DNA of 64,000 bases from Acanthosepion pharaonis (Eukaryota > Mollusca > Cephalopoda > Sepiida > Sepiidae), in contig CAHIKZ030002028.1 in assembly GCA_903632075.3 (NCBI GenBank), positions 264,001 through 328,000 on the forward strand, read 5' to 3'. The notes beneath the pieces were generated by a model. The model was not told where the DNA came from. It ran no database searches and saw only the letters and a program-made list of their open reading frames with translations. Position numbers and translations under genes: made by a program. Shown here one piece after another: positions 11,850 through 23,125 of the stretch. Numbering within the stretch: position 1 is the stretch's first letter; each line of letters begins with the position of its first letter.

Positions 11850-11920
11850 GAAAACCTCTATAAATTCAACATGTTTAACTATTTATTCTGCTTCATCAGA
11901 AATTTTTGGGGAAGTGGAAT
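11850..11920 (-). repeat. Penelope-like terminal motif
   Basis: The minus strand carries CTGATGAAGCAGAATAAAT followed by TTAAACATGTTGAATTT. This is the CTGATGAAG...AAAC pattern seen at the ends of Penelope-like elements (family memory). It abuts the (TA)n tract at 11787-11817. It lacks a GAAA and a cleavage triplet, so it is not called a ribozyme. Confidence 0.35.
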
Positions 11921-12107
11921 AATGCGGCATTGTTTTGATTTTTTAAATTCTATGTTTTGTTTACATTCGTTGCGTTTTTAAATATTTTGTATGGGCTTCT
12001 AGGAATGACTTCACGATAAAATTTGCTATATTTATGGGAGAAAAATTCTTAATATTAAAGATATAGCCTTTATAGATATAGGCGTTATGAACATAGGAAT
12101 CAATAGG

Positions 12108-12144
12108 TTATGGTGACTGTCAATTTCAGGCCTCGTTCGGATCA

Positions 12145-12150
<6 letters not shown>
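12108..12150 (-). ncRNA. Degenerate hammerhead-like motif abutting (TA)n
   Basis: Minus strand: CAGATGA (12148-12142; one change from CTGATGA), a CC...GG-containing stem II, GAAA (12127-12124), then TT-GAC-AG and TC. This gives the 2-bp stem III with a 3-nt loop and a GTC triplet, as in the other copies of this window. Stem I cannot form because its 5' side is replaced by the (TA)n run. Confidence 0.4.

Positions 12151-12188
<38 letters not shown>
12148..12188. repeat. (TA)n microsatellite
   Basis: TA run joined directly to a hammerhead-like core. Confidence 0.95.
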
Positions 12189-12190
<2 letters not shown>

Positions 12191-14708
12191 GCTTCTAATG
12201 ATCCAAATCGGTCAGCTTGGGGATAGTAGTCGTAGCTCGTGGGGGCACAGTCCTATGGGCAAGGGAAACTCAGATGAGTTACACCACAGAATTTGTGAAG
12301 AGCGGCATTTATATATGTGGATAACGAAATGTCACCAAGCCTGAACTAGTGACCTCCCAACTGTCCTCTAGCACTAAAGAAGTCCAAAATAATGACGAGA
12401 AGTTACATACCCAATTAAAAGAAATTAATTTACAATAACTAATACTTTTATGTAAAATAAAATAATTTTTGGTAGGGAGGGGAATGGGAGAAGAGAGAAT
12501 GTCACCTCTCTTATATCGTTTATCAAAACAGGCGCATATGTAACTAAAAAGACTCGAAACTATCCCGCGAAATTTGAAACATTTATTATACAGATATTGA
12601 ACAATATAACAGTACAACTGACCCTAAAAAAGATTTACAAAACATTTTTTTCAAATCATGAAAGGAAAAGCCATGACAAGGAGTTACGAAAACCGTTGAA
12701 ATTAAGCAAAATTACTTAGATAAGGAGGTGCACACACCTAATAGACAAACGAAAAAAAAACTACTTGTATTTACCTCGAGATTTTAATAATATTTGTTCA
12801 ATATCGTTTTGTTTTCTTTTTGCTTGGCTTTATCATGATTCATTGCTTTCGCTTTTTCTTTCCCGTGAGAGTCTCCGGAACGTTTTATGTTATTGTGAAA
12901 TAACTGTCGTCGGCGTAGTTTTTAAGAATGCCGAAATCTTTCTGTCCTTTGCTCTGCTAGCGACTTTCACACGAGGAAGCCGAAAACCTTTCCATATCTG
13001 ACATCCAAGTCCTCCACCAGCCGACTACCGTCACACGTGACGTCCAAATCCCTTCACTCATCTGCTGAAGCCAGTTGACCCATGTTTTTTAAATATCTTA
13101 AGACAAGGGTCAAACGACTTCATCTCTAAATTTAAAAGGGAATAAGGCACAATTTTCCTTGAACAAAATATTACTAGGATAATATATTTTTCGCATTTGA
13201 AAAATGAACAGTTCACCATGACAGTTATTTCTAGCGGTTCTCTTTAGAGCTAATTCTAAATAAAAAAAAATTTACATACAAAATGTAATATTTTTTACTA
13301 AGCCGTTTGGTTTTCAATTAATACACTTCTCCCAAAAGTAGGTTTATAAGAAAACTCAGATTATTTAACATTTATTCATAATTTATAATTAATTATTATT
13401 TTTAATTATTTTATACTACTAACTAATAAAAAAATATATCATTGCATTGTGAGTTAGGACAGGTTTTCATCTTTATATCTGTGACATGGGACAAAGAGCT
13501 TAGCTATTTTGAACAATTATCCACTTAAAACGAACTTGTGTCGTATTTTGCATCCGGCAGTATACGAACTAAATACTAACTGTAAGTTTAGACAAGACAG
13601 TAAATACCAAAATAATTAACCACGTAGGAACTGGAGATATTCCGTCGGTCGCTGCTCGACAATTATTTGTTTTCACTGACTTTATCAGCATCGATGAATT
13701 GTTTTAAATCATTATCTGATTCACTGCCAGGGTATGAAGAACCAAGTTAAAAAAATTTCTCGTGAGCTATCTCGCCAGCTATTCATTAGAGATTAACTCA
13801 AGAGTGAAGGCGGGAAAAGTAATAAATAAAATGATGAGAGCGGGAAAAGCAGAAAATCTCCTCTGTTGACCGATTTAATATAATGGCCGTTATTGCAAAT
13901 TTAACTACTGTTCTCTCGATGAGTAAAATGGCGCAACCACAGAAAGAGAATTAAATGGGGAAGGGCCAGACAAAAGAGAAAAGTGGTTTTACATGATGAA
14001 CACATATTAATATATGTTTAGCGCTAAATACAAAGAATTATTGGGCAAAAATGAAAATTATATTGGATCGGCGGGCTTTCATCATATATAGGTAAAGGAA
14101 GCTAAAAACACATTTTGTACTTCAAAAACAATTTATACTACAAACACACACACACACATATGAGGCCGGTTCCCTCCCACTCTAATACATCTCATTTTTC
14201 ATAAGGTAGTATTCATATAATGTACAAACTTTATTGTAACCTAATTTATGTAAAATAATGGATCATATGCAATAAAAGTGAATAATTCAAGTAGGAAAAT
14301 TGAAAATAAATACAATGTATCTAAATACAAATTAGAGACATATCACAATAGATCATTCCATTTTAAATAAGTCAACAATATTTTGTGGCAATTTTTAACA
14401 TCAACTTGTGATTTTTCATGTTAAAATGTTGAATAATTTAACACGTTCAACATTATGAATGCAAAAACAATGAATTTTAAATAGTGTTTTTTCGAAACTT
14501 AGCATGAACAATCGAAATTCACGGATTTGGATGAAAAAAAAAAATAAAGAAAAGAATGACGTAAAAAACGCGAAAATTTTTCATTCTTTAATATTCAGTT
14601 GCATCAGTTGCACAAAACCTTCACCACTATAATCAAATGTCATATGCTGTTGTCGGGCTGTCGGTTTCCTGGGAACTGATTTGCTTGACCCCATACGTCG
14701 AATTATGG

Positions 14709-14713
<5 letters not shown>
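12189..14713. other. Unassigned sequence
   Basis: No gene or clear repeat is supported across 2.5 kb. There is a moderate-GC patch at 12960-13080 and a short CA run near 14140. Open frames are short and uninformative. Confidence 0.4.

Positions 14714-14756
<43 letters not shown>
14714..14756. repeat. (TA)n microsatellite
   Basis: TA run. Confidence 0.95.
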
Positions 14757-14758
<2 letters not shown>

Positions 14759-14901
14759 GAGTATATGATATATAAATTTCTATATATGAGAACAATGTTA
14801 GGCAACTGAATAAAAAGTTCGAAAATTCTGTGTAACGTTCTTCGACCTTTTGAAGTCCTTCTAGAGAGCGAAGCACGTTAAACAGAATTTTTCTAAGCAC
14901 G

Positions 14902-14902
<1 letters not shown>

Positions 14903-14952
<50 letters not shown>
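14903..14952. repeat. (TA)n microsatellite
   Basis: TA run, 150 bp from the previous one. Confidence 0.95.
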
Positions 14953-14954
<2 letters not shown>

Positions 14955-15294
14955 CTCCTTCATCGCTAATGCACTTAATTTAATGGTGAATATTAGTCAT
15001 ATTCATAAAGACATTATATAGTGGATATTTCACATTAAAGTTCACTTATATTAACCACGATTTTATTGATCCTGCTTCGTCTGTAATCATAGCATTGGAG
15101 ATCAGTTTTTAAAACTGGACACTTAATGTATTTCTGGAATTTCATAGAAGATCTGATGTGTTCGATAGAGGGGGGGCGTATTTAATAAGTATTTTATTTT
15201 TGATCATATATTAACTTAAAATATTTCTTTTTACAGGCTTTTTTTTTTTTAAATGGAATAAGATCATTCTAAATTTCAGAATTTCGCTATTGCT

Positions 15295-16147
15295 CATCTA
15301 AATGACCGGAAGAAAGCGATCTCTAAATGTACAAAAATGGAAAAGAGAGGTAACAATGCGTAAGCGAAATAGTGGAGAAGAATATGTCAGTAGTTAAGGA
15401 ACAAGCAATAGCACCAGCATTTCCGTGCAAGAAAGATTGCTTTGACAGAATTGGTGGATTGGAAAAAGTTTCAGCAATCTTTGAATCTTTTTGGAATATG
15501 TGCATTTTCGACGAGCAGGATGGCTAGATACAGAGATTTATTACCAGACATTCGTTCAAGGAAACTTAAAAAAAAAACGGATTCAGTAGAAGAAATGCAA
15601 CTGTTACATACAATATAATGTCTCGAGAAGTGATGCGTCCAATTTGTAAGAAATCTAAAGAAACTTTACAATAACATTATTTATACAAAAAACATTATGT
15701 AACAGCAGTGACAACATCGGTTTCACAGCGTTTCTTAGTTCTTGAAATAGAGCAATCTGACTTTTTAGATTTTGAAGTTTTGAAAAGAAGCATCGTTAAA
15801 AGGAAATCGACATCTGCTAATTTGTCGACTCCAGAAAATGAATATTTGATCATCAGTACAAAGAAGGCTATGTAATTTCTACTACATTTTATACAAACTC
15901 ACAGAGTAGTCATTCTTCCAGATTACAAAAAGGGAAAAATCTTGTAGCTCCAGTTTGTTCAACTTAGGAAACTTAGCATTGTAGCCAAATTATTCTAAAA
16001 TGCTGCCAATAACAAAGGAGAAAAATGAAAGATCTAAGAGATTTAACTGAATTGTTGCCAATAAATGCTGCGAGTTATTATCGGAATTTGATTGAAAAAC
16101 TAGAAATAAACCAAAGCAACAAAGAAAACGATATCAGTTTTGATTAA
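15295..16147 (+). pseudogene. Broken gene of an uncharacterised transposon-associated family
   Basis: Across shifting plus-strand frames one can read GRKRSLNVQKWKREVTMRKR then NSGEEYVSS near 15308-15390. The far end gives KEKMKDLRDLTELLPINAAS then YYRNLIEKLEINQ near 16015-16115. Basic N-terminal repeats of this type, a cysteine-containing middle and an ending like PI...KDL...YY..L are what I remember of a widespread uncharacterised animal family often found in multi-copy, transposon-like contexts. The middle (15400-15990) is full of stops and frame changes. There is no promoter or splice structure. The identification rests on memory of the family only, so confidence is modest. Confidence 0.4.
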
Positions 16148-16649
16148 AATGATGAAATAATGGACTGCACCACCTAAATACCTAACAACAAATAGAATAT
16201 TGCATCAAAATTCATATTATTTTCTATTTATTTGTTATGTAAGTAAATGTATAATTGTCAACAATGTTTCCGTAAAACTTGATATTTCCTGTAATAAATT
16301 CTTAATAAATATTATTATTGTTCTTATTTTACTTAAGTGTAAGGTAATTCTACGTTTACAATTCCTTATGGCTAATCATGAAAAAAAATGTTGATCAAAA
16401 CTGCCTGAAAACTTTAAGCGCGTATTGCCGCAAAATTATCAAATGTTGAATAAGCCTCTCCTCCGCCGAACGCGTCATATATGCTGAGTGGTTTCAAGCT
16501 CAAACTGAGGATGCATCTACGCGTATCTAATATCGCACTGAGAAAAAAAAATCCAACAGTGTTTAGTTATATTGTGAGATATTCGTGACATTACGTTGGG
16601 TAATGGTAATGAGTTTTGAGCCCCGAAATTATCTCTGAAGTCAGGATCA
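16148..16649. other. Unassigned sequence
   Basis: Nothing recognisable; an A run occurs near 16542-16550. Confidence 0.4.
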
Positions 16650-16770
16650 ACTTTTGAAACAAGGCTAAAAATATAGAACACCCAGTGAGGATCGAATTAA
16701 CTATTTAGTGCTAACATCCGACCAGACTGCCTTGCTAACGATGACACCACACGGAATGGCCTTTTCACCG
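16650..16770 (-). repeat. tRNA-derived SINE head
   Basis: On the minus strand an A-box-like GTCATCGTTAGCAAGGCAG (about 16748-16730) is followed by a B-box GTTAATTCGATCCTCAC (16700-16684). The B-box and following sequence match 45062-45080. The anticodon region is not preserved, so this is a SINE and not a tRNA gene. Confidence 0.65.
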
Positions 16771-16865
16771 CAACAGTCGTATGAACTTATAAGTATTAAA
16801 TTGGGTGTTTTTCCTCTTTTACAATGTAATGTCTGACCAAAGTTTTATGTTAAGTCCCACAACAA

Positions 16866-17045
16866 TGCACACACACACACATATAATATATATATATATA
16901 TATGCATACAGATATACGAATATATATTGATATAGTAAACATATATACATATAAGGATATACATATATATGTACATATATATATATACATAATAAAAAGG
17001 CTTAAACACTAATATTCCATAAAAACACACATATACACACTCTCT

Positions 17046-17092
<47 letters not shown>
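16866..17092. repeat. Compound (CA)n and (TA)n microsatellite cluster
   Basis: CA at 16866-16882, imperfect TA-rich runs to 16990, then CA/CT at 17026-17054 and (TA)n at 17055-17092. Confidence 0.9.
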
Positions 17093-17096
<4 letters not shown>

Positions 17097-18030
17097 GTTT
17101 TGAGTGCTTATGTTAATACGTTTGTATACATAATTACAGTAATTACCATTAGCAAATTTGGTTAATGACGCGAAATGTTCTGCTTGCTTCTTATGGTTCT
17201 GTTGAAACTTTACAAACAAGGAAGCCAATTGTTCTTGAGCACAATGTTTACTTGTGCATCCAAAATACATGACCTTGAATACGGCACTAATTCCATGAAA
17301 AGAAACATTTTAATTACGTGCCACACATAAGAACGTAATCGCCGAACAGTCGATAGTGTATCTGACTGCACTTCTGGCAATCCATTTTCAAATTCAGACA
17401 AAGGTTTCGAATTTCTTAATAACCAGCACAAATTTTAGCAAACAAAATCCGTGAACTGGCAAGTAGTATAATCTTCTCTTGTTGGCGAGAGACAAGAAAG
17501 TTGTCGACTGCAATTTTATGCATTCATAATTAGATATACATTGAATGCTATAAATTAAGAGTTCATAACAAAATATGTTCTGACTATTCGTAGCAAAACT
17601 GGAAAATTTTTTCTTTTTTTTAATTATACTATATTTGTATTTATTTGAACTAGTGTCTTTGCTGTTATAATTACAACTATTCAGCCAATGCATTCTTCGA
17701 TCTTCCTAGGGTATTTACCGCGCTAGGCTGGAAATTTCGAATGAAACACTTTATTCAATTCTCGGGAATATAGTTTTCGTTCTGCTGTCCACGTTAGTGG
17801 AGATAATAACTAATTAATTCACCTTTGTGTTGCCATTTTTACTTTTATCATTGAAGCAGTGTATATGATTTTCATTAACCGATCTTCACCTAACCACTAA
17901 ATAACTAGAGGCACTTAGCTAACCTTTTTATTTACTGTTTAAGCTTGTTTGGTTGAAAAATAAATATTGAACAGCCTTGTCGAGATCTAGCCGTCAAACC
18001 AGATGCCAATTCAGTCATTTATAATTAAAA
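17093..18030. other. Unassigned sequence
   Basis: No supported gene. It borders the lower LTR of the Ty3/gypsy element. Confidence 0.4.
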
Positions 18031-18189
18031 TAAATAAATGAATATGACTAGAGAATGTTCGAAAGGATGAAAATGAAGTTTTATTTTCTGTTATGACTTA
18101 GCCTAGACGAACTCTCTGTTCCTGAAGATTCTAAGGGATATAATTTCCACTTAATTATACATATTTGTATTTCATGGCTGACCTTAACA
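18030..18189 (-). repeat. 3' LTR of the Ty3/gypsy element (partial limits)
   Basis: The upper edge is sharp: on the minus strand a purine run AAAGAGGGGAGG (18201-18190), the polypurine tract, is followed at 18189 by TGTTAAGGTCAGCCATG. The words AGCCTAGACGAACTCTCTG (18100-18118) and CTAAGGGAT recur in the other LTR. The lower edge is uncertain. Confidence 0.7.
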
Positions 18190-18379
18190 CCTCCCCTCTT
18201 TATTTGTATGCTGATGGGACTTGGTTTACTTGTATGTTGGCTGAATGCCAAATAAGAACTGACTTCCTTGTGATCATTCCTTGAGCTCAAGATTCAATGT
18301 GATGTGTAGCTTATGAATTTTGCTGTGGCAAATCAAATGTTCCTAACAAAATGCCCAATGGAACAGCTGAATCCTGTTG

Positions 18380-18860
18380 GATAGTTTTTGTTTTTGTTTT
18401 TGATACTTGAGTTGATTCTGCTGAATTTTCAGAGATTAATGTCTCTTGTATTCCAAATCTGTTAAAGATTTGCTACAGTTTCAGGATGGTTTTTTCTCAG
18501 AGGTGATATGTCACATGGTGAAAATTTCCGGCCATTTGCTGCAGTCATCTACAAGCATATGAAAAGATTGTTCAATGGTGGCTCCCACAAAGTCAATTTG
18601 AATACGTGACCAGTGGGGGGGGGGGTATGAATCCGGGACAGGCCATAAAAATGTAGATTTCCGAGGGAACTAACTGACATTTTGAATAGTATGAGCAAAG
18701 GTATTCCAGCTGTTTGACCAATAAACATAACTACGAACCAAGGCCTCCATGCGATTAATGGCCTGATATCCAAAAGGAAATTATTTAAGGGCCCTGTTTT
18801 GCATGGCCAATGGAACAATTACACGTTCTCCAAGAATAATGCTTTCGTCGATTTCGGATA
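18380..18860 (-). pseudogene. Integrase remnant of the Ty3/gypsy element
   Basis: Minus-strand frames give AINRMEALVRSYVYW, which corresponds to the conserved R...L.R.YVWWP block before the HHCC finger. Farther on come an IDFVGA-like start of the catalytic core and FHMLVDDCSKWPEI, holding the second-strand aspartate region. Expected cysteines of the finger are partly lost and the frame changes several times. Neighbouring sequence continues to the polypurine tract. Catalytic function is impossible in this copy. Confidence 0.7.
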
Positions 18861-19091
18861 ATAAAGATCAATGATGGAAGAAATGTTGGAGCATTTTGTC
18901 GGGACATTGCTGGCTACTTCGTACAGTGGTAGTGGATCACTTTCTGCAGCAATGGACCAGAAAATGTACCTTCCTGAATATTTTTGAAGGGTCTGTCAGT
19001 ACTCTTACAGTGGTTATGAGCATTGAAACAATTTCTAGTTTTACGGATACTGCTGCAACAACTGAGTTCTTTGGTGATTTGCTGGGCGCAT

Positions 19092-20290
19092 TCATAAGTC
19101 AGAATAAGGCATCTGCATGATCGATTGAATTTGTTCCGTGGTACTTGATTGTAAAATCGTAATATAAGAGCATGGTGGCCTATTGTTGTAAACGATTGGC
19201 AATATAAACAGGAATAACTGTGACCAGGCTAAAATGATGTTCATAAAGCATCTTATGGAATTTCTTATGACAAAGACAATTGCCAATGCTTCCTTCTCAA
19301 TATGAACATAATCTCGTTCAGATGCCAATGACCTTGATCCATGAGCAATGGCCTTCTGATTGCCATCGGGAAAGATGTAGGAAATCACAGCTTCAATGCC
19401 ATAGTCAGAAGCACCCGAAACTACAATGATGTCTAAAGATGAATTATAGTGTGTGAGAAGGAAGTCCAAAGAAAGTTAAGATATGAGTTTGGTAAAAGCA
19501 GATTGGCAATCTTTTGACCAGTTCCATGGGACATCCTTTTTCAGAAGTTAATTAAGGGAAGTAAGAATACGATGGAGTTCTGACAAAAAAGAAATCTAAT
19601 GACTTATCATTTTGACCATTCTTGTCAAAAATAAACACGAGATACTTAATTGACGTCCGTCAAAATTTATATTTTTTCTGCTCTCACACGAAAGTCATAT
19701 TGCTGGAAATGTTCGAAAACAGAAAACAGACGTTTCAGACGTTTGTCTTGGTTTTCAACTGCAACAATGATATCATCAATGAATGTTACTGTGAAACCCG
19801 CCATCATGGCATCCATCGTTTGCTGGAATATGGTTGGTGCTGATTTGACACCAAAAGTAAACCGATTATATCTAAATAAACCCTTGTAGGTTATGGTTGT
19901 AATGAGCTCTTTGGAGTCCTATTAAACTTCCATTTGGAGGAAGGCAAGCCAATTTAAGCAAATCATGTTCCGACATGTAAAAAGGTCTTCTGGTATCGGT
20001 AATGGGTATTGATGTGTATCTAATGAGTTATTTAACCCAGTGGAATAATCCTCAACATATACAAAATTTTCCATTTGCCTTCTTGACAACGAGCCGCCCA
20101 CGCAGAGTAATTTGTTGGCTGGATTACTCAGGTTTGCTGAAAGCGATCCAATTTGTTTTCTCCTATCTCAAGAGCGGTAGAAGGGACAGGGCGTTTCGGT
20201 CTAAAGACTGGCTTAACATCTGGTTTTAAATTTAGAGTGGTCTTGACCTTCGTGCAGTACCCACGGTTCTCTTGAAAAACATAACTGAGC
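19092..20290 (-). pseudogene. Reverse transcriptase and RNase H remnant of the Ty3/gypsy element
   Basis: Minus strand from 20290: LKPDVKPVFRPKRPVPSTAL and ENKLDRFQQ open the RT. Next come FGVKSAPTIFQQTMDAMMAG and TFIDDIIVA (about 19785-19760), where FIDD is the variant YxDD catalytic motif. RNase H follows at 19430-19260 with SGASDYGIEAVISYIFPDG, GSRSLASERDYVHIEKEALA and IVFVIRNSIRCF, including the Asp and Glu expected in this domain. Stops and shifts interrupt the connection near 19480-19630 and 19900-20000. Confidence 0.85.
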
Positions 20291-20296
20291 TTAGTT

Positions 20297-20301
20297 GTGT
20301 G

Positions 20302-20361
<60 letters not shown>
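20297..20361. repeat. (GT)n microsatellite inside the Ty3/gypsy element
   Basis: A near-perfect GT run between protease and RT coding sequence, just upstream of RT in element order. Confidence 0.95.
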
Positions 20362-20364
<3 letters not shown>

Positions 20365-20407
20365 GTATACCTCAGTGTTGGAAACAGAGAAAAGCGAAAA
20401 TATGTTT

Positions 20408-20985
20408 CTTTGTTTTTTTTTGTTTGTTTTTTTAATCATATCACCCCATGAAAGGCAGTAGAGTCACTAAGACACAAGGGGCTACCGAGTGTGATATAAT
20501 AAGAAAAAAGAGAAACATTATTAAATAGCAAGAACAATAGAAGAGTAATCAAGAAGACAGTAGATAATAATTGACATTGAATATCAATTTTTGAAGATCA
20601 ATGTTGGCTTGAAAACATGGAGCCAGATGAGAGCTTCATAAACGAGAAGTGCGAGAAAAGAAACTGTTAGCATAGAACTTACGGTTACATCTCGCCAATT
20701 CAACTGTGAATTAATGAGACCTTGCCGCCAATCTAGTACGGCGCTTAAATTCACAAAGTTTAAGTACCATAGTGAAGAGTTCATCCGAACAATTTCCATG
20801 AAAGTATTTATAGAAACGGCGCAGGGAAACTATTTTACAGCGGTGAAAAAGTGACTGAAGCCGAGACGCCAGATCAGGACCAATAATATTGCTGATTATT
20901 CTTTGGATTTTATCAAGAATCTGGAGCACCAGTGACATATGTGACAGCAATAATCAAGGATATGGACAAAAACACTGGTGAGTAA
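20408..20985 (-). mobile_element. 5'-truncated LINE nested in the Ty3/gypsy element
   Basis: Minus strand 20985-20710 encodes the C-terminal region of a jockey/CR1-type LINE. It has HILDYCCHI (the conserved LEYCSHIW block), ILDKIQRIISNIIGPDLAS, RLQSLFHRCKIVSLRRFYKY and FHGNCSDELF. A 3' UTR follows to 20425, and an A-rich tail on the minus strand at about 20435-20408. The UTR matches 7058-7250. The LINE interrupts the Ty3/gypsy protease-RT spacer and so inserted later. Confidence 0.8.
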
Positions 20986-20989
20986 AATC

Positions 20990-21180
20990 TCATTACTGAA
21001 TGCACTCCGAGCGTTGTGATTTGTTTTCAACAAGTCAGGTTGGCTAATTTGTTCCAATGTGGATCGTGAGAACAGAGTAATACCTGAAGCTGTGTCAAAC
21101 TGAAATCAGATTAGGACCTTGTTAACAGAAACGGTAACATATTTTCTACGGGATTCGAAATCAACTTTGAAAGTTACAGT
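20990..21180 (-). pseudogene. Protease remnant of the Ty3/gypsy element
   Basis: Minus strand: RKYVTVSVNKVLI, a stop, then FQFDTASGITLFSRSTLEQI. DTAS (about 21096-21085) stands where retroviral-type aspartic proteases usually carry D-T/S-G-A. The in-frame stop before the motif shows decay. The following LINE removes the C-terminal half. Confidence 0.7.
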
Positions 21181-22079
21181 CAGAGAAATTTCGATGCGGA
21201 CTTTTCGCGAATTTTTCTCGAACTAAATTTGAAACTTGCTTTTGATTTGATTTAAAAGTTTGGCTTCCGAGGGGTGGGGAAAAACTTTCCTTACGCTCGC
21301 GTTTGTGATATAATTGGCATTTATGTTTTTGAACGGACAGAAACATGTGTAGAGCCATTCTCTACACGGCCAACATGCGTTTGGTGGCTTTTCCTTTGCT
21401 CAAATGCTGATGGTTGCAGACGAATTTGAAATTGAAGCCTGAGGTTGAACCAACATGACGTCTTTTTTAAGATTCCTAACTCTTTGGAATTCGGTCGTAA
21501 GAGCTTCTACTGTGACCTCTTTATCCTGCTCCATTTTGGATAATAGCCGTGTGTGTACATCAGACTCATGTGGATATTGATGGCCAGCGATAAAGATGAG
21601 AGATTTTTATATATATATATATATATATATATGAGTGTCTGAAGCTAAAATGTTTCACATTCGCGATTAACGTACCCTGCGAAAGTTACGTAGTCGTCTG
21701 CATCGCTTTTCGACAATTGTAATGCAAACAATTGTAATGGATATGAAAGAGTGACTATTGATCTCCGAAAATTTTCATAAGTTGGTCAACAGTTTCTGTA
21801 AAAGTAAAATTCGAAGGCTGTTTTGTTGAAATAAAATTAGGAAAACACTCATATTCTTTTGTGTCCATTTTACAATTTCCATGCGTTGTCTTTGTGTGAA
21901 AAGTGGCAATTGAACGCGTCCCTCCGGTATTTAAACCACAGAGAAAACGTAAGATTGTTTGCTGGGTTGTACATGAAATCAGGAATGTTGTTTGCTAATA
22001 AGTACAGGAAATCATTTGGAGTCGAATTATCAGAGCTTTGTGCGACCATCTGCATTTGAGACTGTGTAAACGTTGTCAA
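21181..22079 (-). pseudogene. gag remnant of the Ty3/gypsy element
   Basis: An ATG on the minus strand at 22079 opens about 69 codons containing NNLTFSLWFKYRRDAF, the matrix/capsid-like start typical of this retroelement group. Later frames give FGDQ and SLFHIHYNCL near 21740-21780, and KDVMLVQPQASISN near 21455. A zinc knuckle with cysteines in CWPCREW, CFCPFKN and KCQLYH lies at about 21380-21300. A TA microsatellite at 21608-21633 splits the frame. Confidence 0.7.
21608..21633. repeat. (TA)n microsatellite
   Basis: TA run within the gag remnant. Confidence 0.95.
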
Positions 22080-22149
22080 TGGATGAATCTGAGATTCCTA
22101 AAATTGTTCTTGTTAATTTAATATTTATTTTAAAGCAATAGCCATTGTT

Positions 22150-22357
22150 ATTATTTGTTACTTTTTCCGTCAAAATGAAAAGAAAGACTATTTTGTTTTC
22201 TAAGTCCGAATTTTCTTCATCGTCAAATCTGTTATGTTCTAAGTGCTATGTTTTTCGAGAAGCCCAGACGAACTCTCTGCTCAGGGAGATTCCAAAGTTC
22301 CTAAGGGATGTGGCTCCAATTATATATATATTTATTATTTAATGATTGACCCTAACT
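22150..22357 (-). repeat. 5' LTR of the Ty3/gypsy element (approximate)
   Basis: AGCCCAGACGAACTCTCTG at 22261-22279 matches the lower LTR at 18 of 19 bases. CTAAGGGAT and a GACC(C/T)TAAC edge also recur. The terminal TG appears mutated to AG at 22357. The two LTRs have several indels between them, which indicates an old insertion. Confidence 0.6.
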
Positions 22358-23125
22358 TTTTCTAAAAACGAAAATATGGCAACAAAGTATAAAAGAATAT
22401 GTTACATTCTTTCTCTTCAACACGGTAAAGCTAAATGGTTGTCTCTAATCACAATCCTGTAGAACATCTTGCTTCCGCGATGTCTACACAAGCTTTGATC
22501 CTCAGTAAAAAGGGGGCTCCATCAACAGCATGACTGGCCAGACGCAACGCATGCTAATTAGAAATGAGAAAGAAAGCTTAACAGCCTCATTGTCATTTTC
22601 TGGTCTAGTGGAAAAAAGCAAAATAAAAGTGGCATTCCAAGGAGGAATTTAGAAAAAATTAAGTTATTTCCCTTAACATGGACAACGGAATATGAACAAT
22701 CTACTCCCGACGATTGAAGAGTTTGATTCCAACTTTCGAGAAGACTTCATAATCTAACAAACATCTGAAAAGAGCGGAAGGTACAACATTCGAAACATCG
22801 TAACTATAACAATCAAAATGAGGACACTAGTCCAAATAGATCACTGCATTGTAATGATAATTCATCATATCAATAATTTAGACAGTAATAAACATTTTCT
22901 CCCAAAATTCACCGAACGTAACAAAATTAAACAAAAACGTGTTAGAAAGAGAAAGAGTTAAGTTTGTCTTTGTTAAAATGTCATCTAAAAGTTTTATGTC
23001 ACTGCAAAAAGTATAGTGCTAAAAATTATTATTATACACTCTTTAATGAGTTTGTAAAATAAATTAGTGTCAAAAGGACTTAATCGGGAATATCTCTAAA
23101 AATTTACAACTGAATTAGAGGCATA
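22358..23125. other. Unassigned sequence with one Penelope-like motif
   Basis: The stretch ATCTGAAAAGAGCGGAAGGT followed by ACAACATTCGAAACATCGTA (22766-22806) resembles 58788-58840. Otherwise nothing is recognised. Confidence 0.4.

Larger units (their letters stand above)
18030..22357 (-). mobile_element. Dead Ty3/gypsy LTR retrotransposon, near full length
   Basis: The element reads on the minus strand in canonical order: LTR, gag with zinc knuckle, protease, reverse transcriptase, RNase H, integrase, polypurine tract, LTR. The pol order PR-RT-RH-INT defines Ty3/gypsy. The DTAS protease motif and the style of the RT/integrase resemble the K02A2.6/CsRn1-like elements common in invertebrates (family memory). 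All coding parts are broken by frameshifts and stops. A LINE fragment (20408-20985) and a GT microsatellite (20297-20361) lie between protease and RT. Without these it would be ~3.7 kb. Ends are set from the LTR comparison described below. Confidence 0.85.
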
